Shown one piece after another: positions 22,730 through 34,702 of a stretch of 64,000 nucleotides of DNA (its first letter is position 1; each line of letters begins with the position of its first letter). The notes beneath the pieces were generated by a model. That model searched no databases. It was not told the DNA's origin and worked only from the letters and a program-made list of their open reading frames with translations. The stretch lies in the NCBI GenBank assembly GCA_002946415.1, contig NJPS01000030.1:248001-312000 (forward strand). Direction: 5' to 3'. The DNA comes from Rutstroemia sp. NJR-2017a BVV2. Taxonomy: Eukaryota > Ascomycota > Leotiomycetes > Helotiales > Rutstroemiaceae. The translations under genes and the position numbers were made by a program.

Positions 22730-23980
22730 TTGCACATCTCACGTGGTAATATGAATTATATTTGCTTTAATACAAGTCTTGCTCACTCCTCAACACCTAT
22801 CGCAAAACCAAGGGAATCGGTAAATAATAAGTAGTCAGGCTGGCCTTCTTGCTCATGAGGCTCTGCAAAGTTCTCACGCCGAGTTGGCTTCAGGAAAGCC
22901 AGGCATACACCAAGGTATTTGATTCTACCAATCTCCTGACGGGTAAAGCAAATCTACGCCATTTGGCTAATAAAAATGGTAGTACTAGGCAGCGGCTGAG
23001 TTAGAAATATCGATTTGTGTGATTACTGGAATAAAGTCCTTGTTTATATTGAAGAAAGATTTTACTTACCTTTTTCAGCTGAGATTTTTCAGTCTTTCGA
23101 TGTCCATCTTTCAAGGTCACCTGATAGGATGAATACTACTAGCCTTAGCCCCCAACCAATATCCTGCCGTGCCTGCATAAATTGGCTGCCAATCAAATAT
23201 CCTATGTGCCCAGGGCGATTCGAGAGATTCGTAGAAGAGCTGAATTACAAAAAAGACTAGGGGAGACTGCTGCACTCACAGAGCAGAAAAGTAGACATCT
23301 AGACTAAAAGATATGATAAAAGTTCTCTCCAGAAAATCGCAAGTAGGCAGCAGGCACCAAGAACGAAAACATTTGCATGCATCTCATTGCTATCTAAAAT
23401 GATATCAACTTTCCATTCCCGTCTCCTTAGAGCCCAACCATTAATATGCATATATCTGCAATTGTCCACCTCGCTGCTAGTATAGTAATTGTGCGAAAAC
23501 ACATCCTGGATATCTCTCCCTTATTCCACCGTTCCTCAAAGGCAACAAAAAACTCCAAACCAAAGAAGCCCCCGTAAGCCTTTTCAGGGACGAAAATCGC
23601 TTTCCATGCTTGCTTCCGATGACCCCCTTCCCCCATTTGCCAGCCCAATCCTAGTATTTCCCCAAAGACTAATACACGTTTAGAATGCAAACAATGCTCC
23701 CATATCTTAAAGACAGAAAGTATAAAAAAAACTAAAAGCGACTCGGCCCGAAAAACTGCCAAAAATACTTTTTGTGTCAACAAGATTGACCTTTCCCATT
23801 CATCCCCTACACCGAAAACTGACATGCAGATGCGGACCATGAACCAAGAAAATGCGTATATAAAGGACGGTCGTTAGGATTGTTGCGTATTGCTGGACTT
23901 CGCTATATCATGCGAGAATAAAACTGGAAAGGAAATTGTTGCGTGTAGAACGCCGGACTGAGTAACGATTACTCAAGTGA
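22730..23980. other. Gene-poor region (1.25 kb): STAND promoter and SEC7 gene 3' end
   Basis: Frames of 81 and 137 codons occur here (23015-23260 +; 23427-23840 -), but neither resembles a known family. The strip next to 23981 is AT-rich and should hold the 3' UTR of the Arf-GEF gene. Confidence 0.4.
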
Positions 23981-26900
23981 TCAAGCGCCGACTGCCTGGA
24001 AGGTAGGACTCGGAAGTCGCTCATTCTCTGCTACCCTATGTCCTTGTTCTGGAACATCAATGGTATGCCCTAATGAGATTTGCGACACATTGCCCATGTG
24101 TTCATCTGCCAGTGGCGAGGGCTCACGTTCTGGCGTGTAAAACTTCATTTGTTTAGCCGAGTTCTCATCCTCGTTCTCATCCTCAACTGGAGGCAACGGT
24201 GTTCTGCGACCTTCAGATATGCTCCAGGCGGCTTCACTATCATCATCGACGTTGACAGTGAGGCTTGGCTTATTTTGTCCTTGTGCAGAGAGTCGTCGAT
24301 GCAAGTCTCGAAAGCTTCGAGCAGTTGCTGTACTGGTTGTTCCAGTCGAGCCATGACGAGCACGGAATTCAACAGGCTCAGCAATAACTGAATGAAAATC
24401 ATCTTCGATGGAAGCGGGCGATGGAAGATCCGATGTATCCTTCTGTGACTGCTTGCGCAAGCGCAGACGTTCCTCCTGGGACATGCTCTGAAATTCAGTG
24501 CCAAATGTTATGACAGAAGCTTTCTTACCATGCACCACAAAGCTTCCTGAACCACGAGTTAGGGTTTCATCTGCAGCATTCCCTTCATCGGACATCGCGG
24601 CGCTGGATGCTGAATCTTTACCTTTCCGGCTTCGATGGTGCGTAGGAACATGAGCTTCGCGTAATGTTCGATGTAGACTTCTCCGGATTTTCCCCTTGTC
24701 CTTGTCATTGAGCTCTTTGTTTTCTTCGGTGTCTATAGCCGTCTCCGAACGGGGCTCCCCATCAGCTATGTTGGATTCAATTAGGCCTGTCTGTGCAAGA
24801 ACAGATTGCTCGGCAGCATCAAGGTTGGGATCTGAGGATGTTTGCGTATCTGAGATTGCTGGTTTCAAGCTAGACCGGGACCCTTGAGGCTCGAGATTAG
24901 GGCTAGCAGGAGCACCGCCTGACACGGAAGTTCTACCCGGTGGCAGGGCGTCGAAGCTTAGAGGTGGAAGCTCCCATGATGTTTGTGCCTTGTGAGACGA
25001 CGCGGTCTTTCCACTTGGGGATGTTTGGAATACGTCCTCAGTTTCCTTCTCCTTTTCAGGTGGCGATTGTGTCGCGGTGGAGGGACGAGTCACAGAATCC
25101 GAAGTTGGGGATCTAGGAGTGCGTTGAGCAGTAAGACTGCTTGCTTTTGATTGTAGGCGAGATAATGCAGATCGGTGTGATAATGGTGTATCTCCACTTG
25201 GGCCTGGCTCCGGTTTTGGTAAGAAAGCCTCCCCGTTCTTTTCATCCTCCAGATCCATGGTTAGGATATCTTTGTGGCACTTCAAACGCCAAATCTCTAC
25301 CCGACCCCACTTCAATTGAGCGGACATACGAGCGGCGGCAAGTAGGATTTGTTCTCTCGTCTTTGGTTGTATAGGAGCCAATATTTGCAGATGACGGGCA
25401 TTGCGCAACTGATCGTCAAGCTGTTTCTGTGCAACTGCAAGCTTCTCCTCTGCATCAGAAATCTTCTGGAGCATGATTTCGCGGCGAGCTGCAAGAATCT
25501 CGTTGGCCATTTTATTATCAATCTTTCCGCTAATAACTGTGACCTCTCCCGTAGGCGTTTGGAAAGACTTAGTAGAATCGTTGTGACTCTCAAGACGACG
25601 AATACCTCGGCTGCGTTGACCATCGTAGTTTCCACCTACTACGCCACGCATTCGGACACCAGAAGTTCTAAACGCAGCTGCATAGTTGAGTTTAGCAAGC
25701 CAGTCATTCATCTCATCCTCGTTATCAGCCAAGAATGTTTCCTCGAATCCACCGTGACGAACAAAGACAAATGCATTTTTATGCTTCTTATACGTTGAGT
25801 CTACAAGAGCCACTGCATCATCAGTCGACATCAATGCGTCAGGCTTGAAATGTTCGAGAGGAGGCTTGAAGGTTACAGGACTACCGTCGAGGCCGTGTTT
25901 GATATGAGTATCAAGTTGATGCATCAAACTTTTTATCCATGCAGTATTCCTGAAGAAATAGAGTTGGGCACCAGTAAGAATTGCACCCCATTCTTGCCAA
26001 GGCGAACGAGTCTTCTTCTTTTTGACGTCTTTTCGCCAAAGGAGGCCGACCTTTGTGATTTTAATGTCCACAATACCTGGATGTGCCTCTTCGGGATTTG
26101 TGACGGTTTTCTCGGACATGAACGCATCTGGTCGTGATCTTGCGGAGACGATTTGTAGTACTCCTGTTCTAAAGAACGTTTTATTGAGGTCGCGCAGATT
26201 CAGGGAAGTGGCAGTTCCAAGATAGCTATAGTGATCCTCCAGGTGCATCACGTCTTTGAGATTCGGGCGCAAAGTATCGAGCTTACTGTCGATGATGAGG
26301 GTATATGGATCAACAGGTTCTTTTGATGGACGCTTCGAGGGATCGCTAGGCCCACGAGGAAATACCGACTTCTTCTTCGTCTTGTGAGGCATGATCCGTT
26401 CGCCGTTAATATCCAGGTCATCTTCGACATGAATGAAAGGTGTGTATGAGATGTTGTCGTAGAAGCACTCCAAAATTTCGTCAAAAATTCCTTCACCCCG
26501 GGTATTCTTGAGATAATCCGCCTTCTGCATTTTATGCTTGTTATTTTTGTTGAACACGTCGGTGTGCAATATCAACAGTGAAAAGGCTATAAAGTAAGCT
26601 TGATCAGGTGATGCATATATTCCGGGATTGCATTCATGATACCTGTTTGCGAATCCCTGTATACATCTGTCAATTTGCTGGGTTTCCTTCGGGAGTTCAA
26701 CCTCCATGAGAAGTTTGCGTATAGCCATGTCCATAGGGTCTCCAAAGAAACCAAATCCTCTCATGTAGCTGCGAAGTACAGCCTGTGAGAAAGGATCTGT
26801 GCCCTTTGATAAAACACTCGCTACAACTCCTCTGCTGACTGCCTCTTCAAGTCTGACAAGGTACTTGGCCGGTGTATCATCGTCAAATCTTTCAGGAAGG

Positions 26901-28365
26901 ACAATAGGCTCTCGACTCAATTGCATAGAATTGTTCTTTGACGTATTTGACCCTGGGGTAGCGGGACCTGATTGTCCAGGCAGATCTGAGTTTTGCCGCA
27001 AGCGGGATGAGAGGCCGAATAGGTCACCAAAACTCTTACGTCCGGTCGATGTCGATGTTCTGGTGGATGGTAACGTCGGTGTTTGGAGAGCATCTTCAGT
27101 TGGCACGTTCCTCAAAGAATTCAGCGTGGATGATCTGCCACGCAAGGCTAATCTGGAACGAGTTGGCGAAGATCGTGAGGATGAAGCTGTGGAACCTTGT
27201 CGCAAGAGTGGTGTTCCTGGTCGACCAGCTCCGGTAGCTGATTTGGATGATGCATTGGGGGAAGATGCGGTATGTGAAGGAGAAGGTGGTGCTGGGGACT
27301 GGACGTTATGAGATATCATGTTTTCAGTAGATGAAGAGGTTAAACCTCGGGTGGCCCCAGTGTCAGGACCGTGAGACGAGCCTCCAGGCAATCTATTTAC
27401 TGAAAGAGATTGTGAGGGATCGTGGATAGATGACTTCTGCGGAGGGTGCCCAAGATCAAGTAAAGGAGCAGGCTTCTTCCGACGGGGAAGGCGAAAGAAT
27501 GTTGTTGTGGTTTGCACAGTATGCGTAGTGGTAGTTGTGGTCGCATAAATCCCATGATCACCAGAGCTGGCATCCGACCTGGAAGACTCGGAGAGCCTGT
27601 TAATAGGTAAAGCTAGGGTTGAGGTTGCCTCATCTCCATATGCAGGAGGGGAACTAATATTGCCATGGGTGACTGGACGATCTGGCTCATCGAACGTAAC
27701 ACGGTTTTTGCTTCCCGATGGACCAGATTCCGACATTGTTTTCCTCCTTTCCATTTTATCATTGGAGGTGACCTTCAACAGTTCTTCGCCCTGCCCCGCG
27801 CTACTACTGCCAACAAATGTTTTAGTTCGGCCGGGAAGTTTGACTCTAGATTTTTTCTTGCTCGGTCTCAGTCCATTGAAATCAACTGTAGGGGCCGTGG
27901 TTATAATTTCAGGTGCTATGAACAACGTTAGCACAAGTCAGGTCGTCACACGAGAAGATACTTGCGGTGCGGCACCGGTGGTGCATCTTCAGCGATCGAT
28001 GCATTTCGAGCCTGTAGTCGCGATCTAGTAGACAATTGTGAGTCGGAAGCATGTCTGAACCTAAGCATAGAAAAGCGACGATGTTTCGAAGTTTCTTCTT
28101 GAATTGGTGGTGAGATTGGTCTCTCAAATTGTGTTGAGTGGTCTGCGGATGGTCTATTCATATCTGGAACATTGGCGACTGGCTGAAGGGACGAAAAGTC
28201 TCCAGGAGAAGGTCGTCGTGGTGTTTGTTCACTTAATCTTCCATCGGGTACGTGTGCGTCAGATATCGGTTCGAGGTGGACATTCGATTCAACTGGAGGA
28301 AAGAAGCTGTGTCGTCGCATTTCAGCATCACTGGCAGCAGCTCCACGGCGACGGAGTAAAGGCAT
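23981..28365 (-). CDS. SYT1: SEC7-PH guanine-nucleotide exchange factor for Arf (Syt1-type)
   Basis: Two exons (28365-27966 and 27915-23981) give 1,444 residues. The first ~460 residues are low-complexity Ser/Thr/Pro-rich. The SEC7 domain follows (about 475-670), with MRGFGFFGDPMDMAIRKLL and ELPKETQQIDR; the Glu there (near residue 544) is the catalytic glutamic finger. Next comes YFIAFSLLILHTDVFN. A PH domain lies around 757-890 (GLLWRKDVKKKKTRSPWQEW ... AFVFVRHGGFEETFL). The rest is a disordered tail with a short coiled coil (EEKLAVAQKQLDDQLRN). Such proteins load GTP on Arf at Golgi/endosomal membranes; the build matches yeast Syt1. The intron needs a GC donor (GCAAGT) to keep phase, giving PPVPHPPEIITTAPTVDF; all GT donors nearby lead to stops. 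Start chosen as the first ATG in frame, MPLLRRRGAAAS. Confidence 0.9.
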
Positions 28366-30529
28366 GTTGGAGGGGAGTGGGCAACATCGAACCTGCACGA
28401 CGTAACAAAGGAGTAATAGTTGCGGCTGTTGTGTGATTACATTTGCAAAGGAGGACGTAAGGTGTTTGAGGATCTGTATCCCTTCGTCTGAGGCTGAATG
28501 CTAGGAGATTCCTTGGAAGTTTTAAGCTTCACAACGAGTGGATAAGTTGAGGAACGGCAACGGGCACAAGTAAGAGCGATTCAGCTGAACAGAAATAAAA
28601 AGCAGGGAAGGAATAACGAGAAATGAAGCCGAGAGTTCAATACGGTTCAATTGAGTTGAATGGGGTTTGCGAATGTTGTTACGATGTAACTGGGTATCTG
28701 CGTGTCTGGAGTGGAGAGGTGGAAGGGTGGAAAGGTGGAAAGGTCGAAAGGTGGAAAGGTCGCAAATGGAAGAGCGAGTAAGAGTTGTGCGTTGCTGTCT
28801 GTGTGAAGTAAGGCTGCAGTACCTCCGTCCAGCAGTACTGCAGTACACAATTTCTTCAGGGTTCTGTGTAATTCAAACACGATGCACATTCTGCTTTTAG
28901 ACCTGTCCTTCCACTTCCAGCCCACATTTTGCCGTTGTGCGTGCTGGGTGTCCTTGGTGTGTCCACCCAAACGCGAACGGATGACGCAAATCTGACATGG
29001 AAATGGAACGGCCGAATTCCTTTTTGCACCAAAGCGAGGGCATTGTCAATGTCAATGCCAATACCCGTATGCAAATCATTACAAGTACAACATTTGCTGC
29101 TTTCTCCATACTTGTACTGCGCCTGCGCCTAACTGCATCCCGAAAAATGGGTGGAGGATACCTCTTGATCCCGAGCGCCACACCAGCAGAACTACTTTAG
29201 AGTACATGTGCCAGTCCGATGAAGACTGAAGAGAAATGATATCAGATCTACTAGTCCTTTGCCCCTAGAGGACGACTTCCAAGTTCCAGCTCTGACTGAG
29301 ATAAGCCGAGCTTTAGCAACGTCTTCCTGGCCTCCAGAAGTTCAGCTCCTGTTTCGTGCTGTACTCCGTAGATCTGACATGTGAGAGGATGAGCGAGTGG
29401 TTCCCACGAGCTCAAAGGGCTATTCTGAAGAATTAAGACGACCAATGTCTGCTCCATACTCTGTAGAGCTGAGAAGCATAAAGCGATGATAGGCATTTCG
29501 CCCGCCCCCTTTCAGGAAAATCCTTCGAAAGTAATCTGAAACATATGGACCACCAGGGCCTCATACCCAAGATACCGTCAAAAGGGATGTCTACGGTGTG
29601 GTCCGGGTGAGCTCAGAAATGGGTCTGTAAGATTTGAAGTTATCAAAATCCAATTTTACTCCAAGATATTGATTTACATGACTTCTATATGTGGGAAGTT
29701 GGGAACAGTCGCTGCCAGAAGAGAGCTGGGCGCTTTATTTTTGGATCAGTGCATGGTTGGGATCATTGGAGCGACGAATACTCGTATACTGTGCGTTGGG
29801 CCATTGGTCCTGGTCCTGGCGAAGATGTTTCAATTGTGCGCCGATGTACCAAAGTATGCACGCATATACATGTACGACGTATAAAATTCTAGTCTATTCC
29901 TATGAGTCCTATGGCGGCCTGCGTGTCCGGGCATCCAGTGTACGAAGCGTACATACGTCAACAGAGGTAAACAGCGTGTAGAGGAGTAATAGAGGTAGTG
30001 TTTTTGATATCGTCCTTCGTGCTGCGGATCCTTCGACGTACATTTCCCCTCACTACTATCTCATATTCTCACTAGCCCAACGGTCTTTGGAATAATGGAA
30101 GCAGAAGTAAAGAGCTGGTGGGGGAAAAGGCTGTTTCCTCCGCCCAGCCCCCTCAGTCACCGCTAACATAGTTTGGGATTGGGAAATAAATACGGCCTCC
30201 ATGTTTGCCCGTTATCTATGAAGGACAGAGTAGACATCGTCAAAGACAACACATACCGTACGGAAGTACAACGTGGTAATCGGAAACCCGACGTAGCTTT
30301 GAAGCCGGCTCGGAATGCAGGCTCGTCTGGGTAATAAATGGGAGCCTAGACGCGTCTTTCGGGCTCAATCTCAGGTACCGTAGAGCGTAGCGTGTCCTTG
30401 CAGTCGCTAAAACTTATCCCGTCATCTCTAGTCACCACATCCATTTCTACGCTCACCCACGAATCTTCGTTTTCACAATACTAAGCACACGACCAGCAAT
30501 CAACATCTTCCCCAATGCGATAATCAACA
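28366..30529. promoter_or_regulatory. Long divergent region SYT1-like / ECM14 (2.2 kb)
   Basis: No supported gene. Frames of 60-110 codons occur on both strands, but none has family resemblance. An 8-bp-period purine-rich repeat lies at 28711-28766, in the leader or promoter of the Arf-GEF gene. A T/C-rich strip precedes the ECM14 ATG. Confidence 0.45.
28711..28766. repeat. Imperfect tandem repeat, 8 bp x ~7 (GTGGAAAG)
   Basis: Seven head-to-tail units of GTGGAAAG with variants GTGGAGAG, GTGGAAGG, GTCGAAAG and GTCGCAAA. It lies ~350 bp upstream of the Arf-GEF ATG. One strand is almost pure purine. Confidence 0.8.
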
Positions 30530-32373
30530 ATGCTACAACTTCACACTTCGCTGTCTCCACTAAGCCTACTCCTAGCATTGGTCTTGTCCTTGTGTGCCTC
30601 GAACGTTGTCGCGATACCATGGACCACAAACGATAATGCTCAGTTCTCACCTGTAACCCCGCGATACCCATCTCAACAACAGCAGCCCGTCCACAAGTCG
30701 CGCAATGTGTTTCCACAATTGACATGGCTTCGTGATACGGCGATCGAAAAGGTGTTTCGAATTTCACCGAAAACCGCAAAGTCACCTTCGATTCAGAGCA
30801 ACAACTTCCAACGTCCTGTCATTACCCAGCTCCCCGCGACGTTGCTCGCCAAATACGGCGGCGATGTAGTCCTTCGTTTCAATCTCAGCTCCGCTGCAGA
30901 AGAAGAAGCGCTGGCGGAGGCTGCCAATACACTTTTCTTAGACGTGTGGGAATTCACTAGTAATTGGGCGGATATACGGTTGAGGGAAGATGATGTATGT
31001 TAAAATATCACTCCTTGGGGAAATGGCAATGCTAATCATCAAAATAGGTTCCATCACTCCTCGGTTTATTACCGAAATCATTGCAAACTGCATACTCTCA
31101 TCTGATGCCAGATCTGGCAAAGAGCATCTATCAATCCTACCCATCAATGGCATATGCCGAAGTCGCCTTCGCTTCCAAACATTCAGAGCAAGCCTTCACT
31201 CCAGCTTTGAGGACAGGTTCGGTTGATGGCGTGGATAACATATTCTTCCACGACTATCAGCCACTCTCGGTTATCATTCCATGGATGCGCCTCATGGCCT
31301 CTATGTTCACCACTCACGTCCGTTTGATCAGCATTGGAACCTCTTATGAAGGTCGGGATATTCCAGCTTTGAAGATTGGCGTGTCCCCAAGTCTTCCTCA
31401 AGAACCTGCCAAGCCCCGAAGGACTATCATCCTATCTGGTGGGTTCCATGCTCGCGAATGGATATCTGTGAGTAGTGTGACATACACTGCTTGGTCTCTG
31501 ATCACCTCTTACGGAAAATCTTTCGAGATTACCAAGCTCCTTCACGAATTTGATTTCGTCCTCATTCCCACGGTCAATGTCGATGGATACGTGTACACAT
31601 GGGAAAACGACCGTCTCTGGCGCAAGAACCGTCAACAGACCAACCTCCGATTCTGCCGGGGTCTTGACCTCGACCGCGGATTTGGTTTCGAGTGGGGTAG
31701 CTCTTTCCAGAGCAACCCTTGCTCCGAGAGCTATCCAGGAGACGCGCCCTTCCAAGCCGTCGAGTCTCACAGACTTGCCGAATGGGCCAAGAACGAGACC
31801 GAGAACAACAATGTCAGATTTGTCGGCTTCCTCGACCTCCATTCCTATTCGCAACAGATTCTCTACCCCTACTCCTATTCCTGCTTAGCCGATCCCCCCA
31901 GCCTCGAAAACCTCGAAGAACTCGGCATGGGTCTCGCGAAAGCAATCCGCCTCTCCAGCGGCGAAACTTACAGCGTGGCCTCCGCGTGCGAGGGCGCCGT
32001 ATCTTCGAAATCATCCGGGCACGCCGCCATCTCGCGGATGGAAACCGGAGGCGGCTCGGCCATTGATTGGTTCTACCACGAACTGCGCGTGCGCTACAGC
32101 TACCAGATCAAGCTGAGAGATACAGGCAGTTACGGGTTCTTGCTGCCGAAGGAGAATATCGTGCCCACGGGCGAAGAGGTGTTCAATGTTGTGAAGTACT
32201 TTGCCGATTTCTTGCTGGGGGATAAGGGCATTGAGAAGTCATTTGATGAGGAAGCGGAGTCGGTGAGGAGTCATTTGCCGGTGGGCGTTATTGAGCAGGA
32301 GGCAGTAATGCCGGAGGAATTGGATGATGAGGTTGAGGATGTTAATTGGGAACTTAGGAGGAGGAAGAGGTAG
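30530..32373 (+). CDS. ECM14: Inactive metallocarboxypeptidase-like protein ECM14
   Basis: Two exons (30530-30994, 31048-32373) give 596 residues. Residues 1-28 are a signal peptide ([18 protein letters not shown]), followed by a pro-domain-like segment and the M14A carboxypeptidase fold. Zinc ligands are kept: His and Glu in GGFHAREW and His in [10 protein letters not shown]. The general-base glutamate of active enzymes (LRDTG context, E270 in bovine CPA) is replaced: the motif reads [14 protein letters not shown], with Lys. In CPA numbering N144 also reads Asp (LDLDRG). This matches the ECM14 pseudo-peptidases, secreted or vacuolar proteins linked to cell-wall assembly in yeast. The C terminus is acidic with a basic end. 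Hydrolytic activity is not expected. Confidence 0.93.
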
Positions 32374-32893
32374 GTTAGATGGATGATTGGCTATTATGTT
32401 AACAACGGCGTTTGGGGAAGCTTGGTGGGTATATCCATGGGTGGATGGCCGGCCTGGGTATCGTTGAATAATGAACTATAAAAGACTGGGTGGTGAAAGG
32501 ACAATGGATGGGTCGATAACCACCTACATGGTTAGAATAAATAATTAGTATGATAAGATGTTGATATTCAAAGCCATATGTTTATGGTGATCAATGTAGA
32601 AGAAGAGCCAAAGTAAAGGTGTGAACAGTTCATTTCAAAACTATCAAAACGATGAAGATAGTTATAACTAATCCGTCCTTCATATTCGCAGTAAAAGATA
32701 CAAGAACCAAATAAGAAAAGCTATATACAAAGCGGCTGCTGAGTAAATATCATCAAACTCCTCGCAGGACCTCCATTTCGTACATCGATTTCGTCCATTT
32801 AGTATTTACATCATCAGCAATAAAATCGTACACCCAAAATCATACATCGTATCAGGATTATAGAGTGCACAAGTCCAGCTCTTTACCTCAAAC
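32374..32893. other. Convergent 3' region between ECM14 and C2H2 gene
   Basis: 520 bp, AT-rich, with TAAATAATTAG and AATAAA-like strings compatible with polyadenylation on both strands. No gene is supported. Confidence 0.4.
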
Positions 32894-34702
32894 TCAGTCC
32901 GTGCTAATCATACTCAAAACCCAACGCACATTATGCGGTTTACTCTCAATATGCACGAGCAGCGCGATCTGGTCTTTGCATGTGACATTGCATTCGAAGC
33001 ACTTCAGCACGGGTTCGTCGTGGAAGGGGGAGAATTCCATGTGTTCGTCGTAGTCGGCGCGAGTGTCGAATGTGGCGTCGATGCACTTGTCGCATTGGAA
33101 GATCGGTTTGGGTTTGGGTATGGCGGCTCTGATGGGGAGGTCTTGGTGAAGAGAGGATGTGGCTTTGCGAGATGCTGGTGCAGTGGACGGGGGTGTGAAG
33201 AAGTCTTGGTCATTGGAGGGCGTACCTGGCGCAGACTTCTTCTCGGGGGAGAAATGGTCGGGTGATGTTTCATAGCTGGTGTCGGATTCGGAGGGGAAAT
33301 CTTCTCTAGTGACATGGAAGGCGGTCATATGTCTGTGGAGGCTGTAGTGATTTTTGAAGGTGCCTGCGCAAAGTTTGCACTTCGGCATGTGAGTAGCTGC
33401 GTAGTGACTGATGAGTGATGTAGCATCTAGAAATTGCATACTACATGTCGGACAAGTGAGGACATGTGTGGAAGAGACATGGCTTTTCAATTCCAGATGG
33501 CTCTCAAATATGGCGTCGCACTTCTCGCAAATATGTCGATGCATTTTCTTATCATGATCGAGCAGATCCTGGGCAGAGTCCAATTTCTCAAGACACTTAG
33601 TACATCGGAGGCCAGGCAAGCGCGGAAGTGTTGGAGGATTGGTTTGCTGGATAGGGTGCTTTGCAATGCGATGAGCCTCCAGTTCTGCAATGCTTGTAAA
33701 GTTATCCTGGCAATCTTTGCAGTTATGGTTGTGCACTTCATCACGATGGACCTCGAAGACAGCTCGAGACGGGAATGTCCTCGAGCATGCCTCGCACGAA
33801 GAGAAATGAGCCAGATCTTTATGCTCCTGGAGGCTCTTGCCAGTGCCGAACGAGAGGCCACAGCACTTGAATGAGTGAGCCTTCCAAAAATGCTTTTGAC
33901 GAGTTTTTGTATCGCTAAAACTCTCTGCGCATATGAAGCATTTAAGGGAGTGCGTTTGTGTATAATGTTGCTCCAGAGATGCCGCTGAACCAAAAACCAT
34001 TGCGCACTTTTCGCACTTGTGAGAGTGATTAGCGGCTATATGTTCCTGCAGAGCTTCTGTGGTGGCTAGTTTCCTCTTACAGTGTTCGCACGGAAGTTTG
34101 GCCGAATTATGCTCTCGAGACCGGTGCTGGTCATGAGCGAATTGTGTGTCAAAATAAGAGTTGCATTTGTCGCACTTCCAGGGATGCGCGGTTGCAATAT
34201 GTGATTGGAGCATGGCATCCTCTTTGTAACGGCTCTCGCAGCATGGACATTTGTACGGACGTATCTTCGCTCGAAACGCAGCAAACGTTTCGTCAGGATC
34301 AGTTTCGTGTTGTTGGATATGTCTGTCATGTTTTTTCTTATGCTTCGTAAACTCCCCGCATATCTCGCAGGAGTAATTATGATGTCGATTGAGATGGTTC
34401 TCGAGCTGTGCTTGAGTCTTGAACTTGCTTCCTTGACAATATCTGCACGCAAGTGTATCATGGACTGCCGCTCTGTGCTGCTCCAATGCTGTGTTATCAA
34501 TGAAGCAGTCATCGCAGTCCTCGCATATGAAGTTGTAACCATGCTCGGCCTTGATGTGACTGACTAGTTTACGCTGATCGAAGAATAGTAAGTCACATTG
34601 GTCACATTCTAGACCTCTCCAGTGTCCGACAGCACTGAGATGCTGATCGAGATCCCGCTGAGCACCGCAGGTCTTTCCGCATGTGAAGCAAGATACTGTC
34701 AT
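32894..34702 (-). CDS. C2H2 zinc-finger protein with about 19 fingers
   Basis: A single exon of 602 residues. The first ~445 residues are seventeen C2H2 units in near-continuous array, beginning CFTCGKTCGAQRDLDQHLSA and including CEKCAMVFGSAASLEQHYTQ and CKLCAGTFKNHYSLHRHMTA. One unit (residues ~245-265, CCGLSFGTGKSLQEHKDLAH) has its cysteines adjacent and may be degenerate. The linkers are short (about 3-6 residues) and lack the TGEKP consensus. A Ser/Pro-rich spacer follows, then two more fingers near the C terminus whose His spacing is longer (EFSPFH, ESKPH). Such arrays bind nucleic acid or proteins; the target is unknown. I do not recognise an orthologue. The start is the first ATG, giving the first Cys at residue 5. 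Confidence 0.88.
   Translation of the reverse strand: MTVSCFTCGKTCGAQRDLDQHLSAVGHWRGLECDQCDLLFFDQRKLVSHIKAEHGYNFICEDCDDCFIDNTALEQHRAAVHDTLACRYCQGSKFKTQAQLENHLNRHHNYSCEICGEFTKHKKKHDRHIQQHETDPDETFAAFRAKIRPYKCPCCESRYKEDAMLQSHIATAHPWKCDKCNSYFDTQFAHDQHRSREHNSAKLPCEHCKRKLATTEALQEHIAANHSHKCEKCAMVFGSAASLEQHYTQTHSLKCFICAESFSDTKTRQKHFWKAHSFKCCGLSFGTGKSLQEHKDLAHFSSCEACSRTFPSRAVFEVHRDEVHNHNCKDCQDNFTSIAELEAHRIAKHPIQQTNPPTLPRLPGLRCTKCLEKLDSAQDLLDHDKKMHRHICEKCDAIFESHLELKSHVSSTHVLTCPTCSMQFLDATSLISHYAATHMPKCKLCAGTFKNHYSLHRHMTAFHVTREDFPSESDTSYETSPDHFSPEKKSAPGTPSNDQDFFTPPSTAPASRKATSSLHQDLPIRAAIPKPKPIFQCDKCIDATFDTRADYDEHMEFSPFHDEPVLKCFECNVTCKDQIALLVHIESKPHNVRWVLSMISTD

Noticed and set aside
23427..23840. 137-codon - frame between the Arf-GEF and STAND genes
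   Set aside because: Composition and position fit the Arf-GEF 3' region; no family resemblance.
29251..29496. 81-codon - frame in the long Arf-GEF/ECM14 region
   Set aside because: It looks slightly protein-like (LLEARKTLLKLGLSQSELEL) but has no family match I know, and no splice partners were found; left out for lack of support.
33487..33993. 168-codon frame inside the C2H2 gene, and others on both strands there
   Set aside because: They are shadows of the zinc-finger frame; the finger frame keeps 19 units of proper spacing over 600 codons.
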